Origin: Nakamurella silvestris
Lineage (GTDB): Bacteria; Actinomycetota; Actinomycetes; Mycobacteriales; Nakamurellaceae
DNA: 64,000 bases
Assembly (NCBI GenBank): GCA_003576535.1
Contig: QXCQ01000263.1
Span: forward strand, 1 to 64,000
Reading direction: 5' to 3'
Numbering within the stretch: the first letter of the stretch is position 1; each line of letters opens with the position of its first letter. The translations under genes and the position numbers were made by a program. The notes beneath the pieces are model-generated. The model saw nothing but the letters and a program-made list of their open reading frames with translations. It searched no databases and was not told the origin of the DNA. Below are positions 62,824-64,000 of the stretch, in pieces.

Positions 62824-64000
62824 ATGCACCCATCTGTTCAGCCCCGCCGGAGCCGGCGGCGATCCCTACCCCTGCGTCGGGCCGGCGCGGGTGTCATCGC
62901 CGCCGCGATGATGCTCGGAATCTTCGGCGGAGCGTCTCCCGCGGGAGCCGCCGTGGTCGACGTCTCGGCCGCCGCCACCCCGCTCTCGCCCGTGATCGCC
63001 GCCGACGCGCCCTGGACGAAGACGGTGTCCTGGCTGGTCTCCCAGCTGACCCCGGCCGAGAAGGTCCTGATCGTCGAGAAGAGCACCGACCCGGACGCCC
63101 ACGGTCAGGCCGGGTACCTGGCCCCGGTCGCCCGGCTCGGCATCCCCGAGATCCGCCACGTCGACGCGATGGGCATCAACGTCCGGGCGGACACCACCGC
63201 CTTCCCCAACCGCCTCGGACTCGCCTCCTCCTTCGACCGTGACGCCTATGTCGACCTCGGTGTGCAGACGGGTGTCGAAGGACTGGCCGCCGACGTCGAC
63301 CTGATCTACGGGCCGCAGGTGGACATGGCCAGGACCCCCTCCTGGCCGCGCAACATGACCACCAACGGCGAAGACGCCTACCTGTCGGCGGAGTTCTCCG
63401 CGACCGAGATCAACGCGATCCAGAGCACGGGACTGTTGTCCCAGGTCAAGCATGTCTCGATGTACAACGGCCAGGACCAGAACGTGCCGTCGCTGGTGAG
63501 TTCCCAGGCTGCGCACGAGGTCTACCTCGCCCCCGCGCAATCGGCGATCCAGCAGGGCGGGGTGAGCTCGTTGATGTGCTCCTACGCCAAGTTCCAGATC
63601 GTCTCCGAGCAGGACCAGCCCTACTTCGCCTGCTCGAACAACAACCTGATGAACAACATCGTCAAGGGCGAGTTCGGCCTGAAGGGCTTCATCACCTCCG
63701 ACTACGGCGGGTCCAAGGCCACCTCGGACATCCTGGCCGGCATGGACAACGAGTTCTCCACCAGCAACCTGTCCTCGGCGAACCTGAAGCCGTTGATCGA
63801 CACCACCTCCTCCACCTACAACCCGCTGTACGCGGCGGCCACGGACAATTCCGTGGCTCGGATCCTGTACCAGTACGAACGTTTCGGTCTGCTGGACAAC
63901 AGCAAGATCCCCGCTGCCTACCGGTCCGACGTCGCCCAGCACGGCAACGTGGCCGTCACCGACAACTCCGTCCACATCGACAAGACCGCCGGATCGGCGG
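62824..64000 (+). CDS. Secreted glycoside hydrolase family 3 protein (5' part, cut by window end)
   Basis: 392 codons visible, continuing past the window. Signal peptide with Arg-rich start and AGVIAAAMMLGIFGGASPAGA. The GH3 N-terminal barrel follows: VSWLVSQLTPAEKVLI, DADPDAHG-like region, LIYGPQVDMARTPSWPRN, QVKHVSMYNGQ, LMCSYAKFQ, and the nucleophile region FITSDYGGSKAT with Asp293. Substrate could be a beta-glucoside or beta-xyloside. The usual catalytic-domain segment KHF-x-N is replaced by KHVSMYNG. RBS GAGAGGA is 7 bases ahead of the ATG. Regulated, by position, by the divergent ROK gene. Confidence 0.9.
   Translation, partial: MHPSVQPRRSRRRSLPLRRAGAGVIAAAMMLGIFGGASPAGAAVVDVSAAATPLSPVIAADAPWTKTVSWLVSQLTPAEKVLIVEKSTDPDAHGQAGYLAPVARLGIPEIRHVDAMGINVRADTTAFPNRLGLASSFDRDAYVDLGVQTGVEGLAADVDLIYGPQVDMARTPSWPRNMTTNGEDAYLSAEFSATEINAIQSTGLLSQVKHVSMYNGQDQNVPSLVSSQAAHEVYLAPAQSAIQQGGVSSLMCSYAKFQIVSEQDQPYFACSNNNLMNNIVKGEFGLKGFITSDYGGSKATSDILAGMDNEFSTSNLSSANLKPLIDTTSSTYNPLYAAATDNSVARILYQYERFGLLDNSKIPAAYRSDVAQHGNVAVTDNSVHIDKTAGSA

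Overview
The window is high-GC DNA with dense gene packing, many GTG starts and many 4-base ATGA/GTGA start-stop overlaps. GTP-dependent PEP carboxykinase, class II fructose-bisphosphatase GlpX, an NlpC/P60 peptidoglycan hydrolase and IclR/ROK regulators together point to an actinobacterium. The glycerol gene set and the overall style would fit the Propionibacteriales, but that rank is inference. I place 49 protein genes, the last cut by the window edge. I see no rRNA, tRNA, CRISPR array or transposase.

Layout. 1-10.4 kb: a secreted three-domain cell-wall hydrolase, a fatty-acid methyltransferase/DUF1295 pair, a secreted beta-lactamase-fold protein with a DUF4214-like tail, and a large FAD/Fe-S D-lactate dehydrogenase-like enzyme. 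10.9-14.0 kb: a three-gene flavin electron-transfer cassette (FMN-binding lipoprotein, ApbE flavin transferase, RnfD/NqrB-like membrane protein fused to a flavin reductase). 14.1-16.8 kb: alcohol dehydrogenase, methyltransferase, SDR. 16.9-24.6 kb: a glycerol regulon, glpX-glpD-glpF-glpK leftward and iclR-glpK2 rightward, with two copies of a palindromic operator between them. 24.6-25.9 kb: a NucS-like nuclease gene between two nearly identical direct repeats of about 68 bp. 26.0-30.0 kb: HyuA/HyuB ATP-dependent amidase subunits. 30.1-37.5 kb: a lipoprotein/HlyD-type adaptor/ABC ATPase/MacB-like permease operon divergent from a two-component system, with an OmpR-type direct-repeat operator between. 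38.0-44.3 kb: an SLH protein, carbamate kinase, a ring-opening amidohydrolase (cyanuric acid hydrolase/barbiturase family), a DUF4262 protein and 5-oxoprolinase PxpABC. 44.2-50.3 kb: TrmB, an ABC-2 exporter and TldD/TldE. 51.0-60.0 kb: central carbon metabolism (PEPCK, 2-oxoacid dehydrogenase E1alpha-E1beta-E2 without E3, soluble transhydrogenase), an orphan CoxG-like protein and a 49-residue protein gene. 60.2-64.0 kb: GtrA, a MarR-like regulator, a ROK regulator and a secreted GH3 glycosidase cut by the window end.

How it fits together. Glycerol enters through GlpF, is phosphorylated by one of two GlpK paralogues and oxidised by GlpD; GlpX and PEPCK connect this to gluconeogenesis. Lactate oxidation, the pyruvate/2-oxoacid dehydrogenase and the transhydrogenase handle carbon and reductant. 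HyuAB, PxpABC, the ring-opening amidohydrolase and carbamate kinase form an unusually dense set of cyclic-amide and carbamoyl-nitrogen genes. Many gene 3' ends carry long palindromes of three recurring sequence families whose arms co-vary, which look like lineage-specific terminators or mobile palindromes. The best leads are the flavinylation cassette, the repeat-flanked nuclease, the amide/carbamate locus, the palindrome families and the hairpin cluster at 58.3-58.5 kb.
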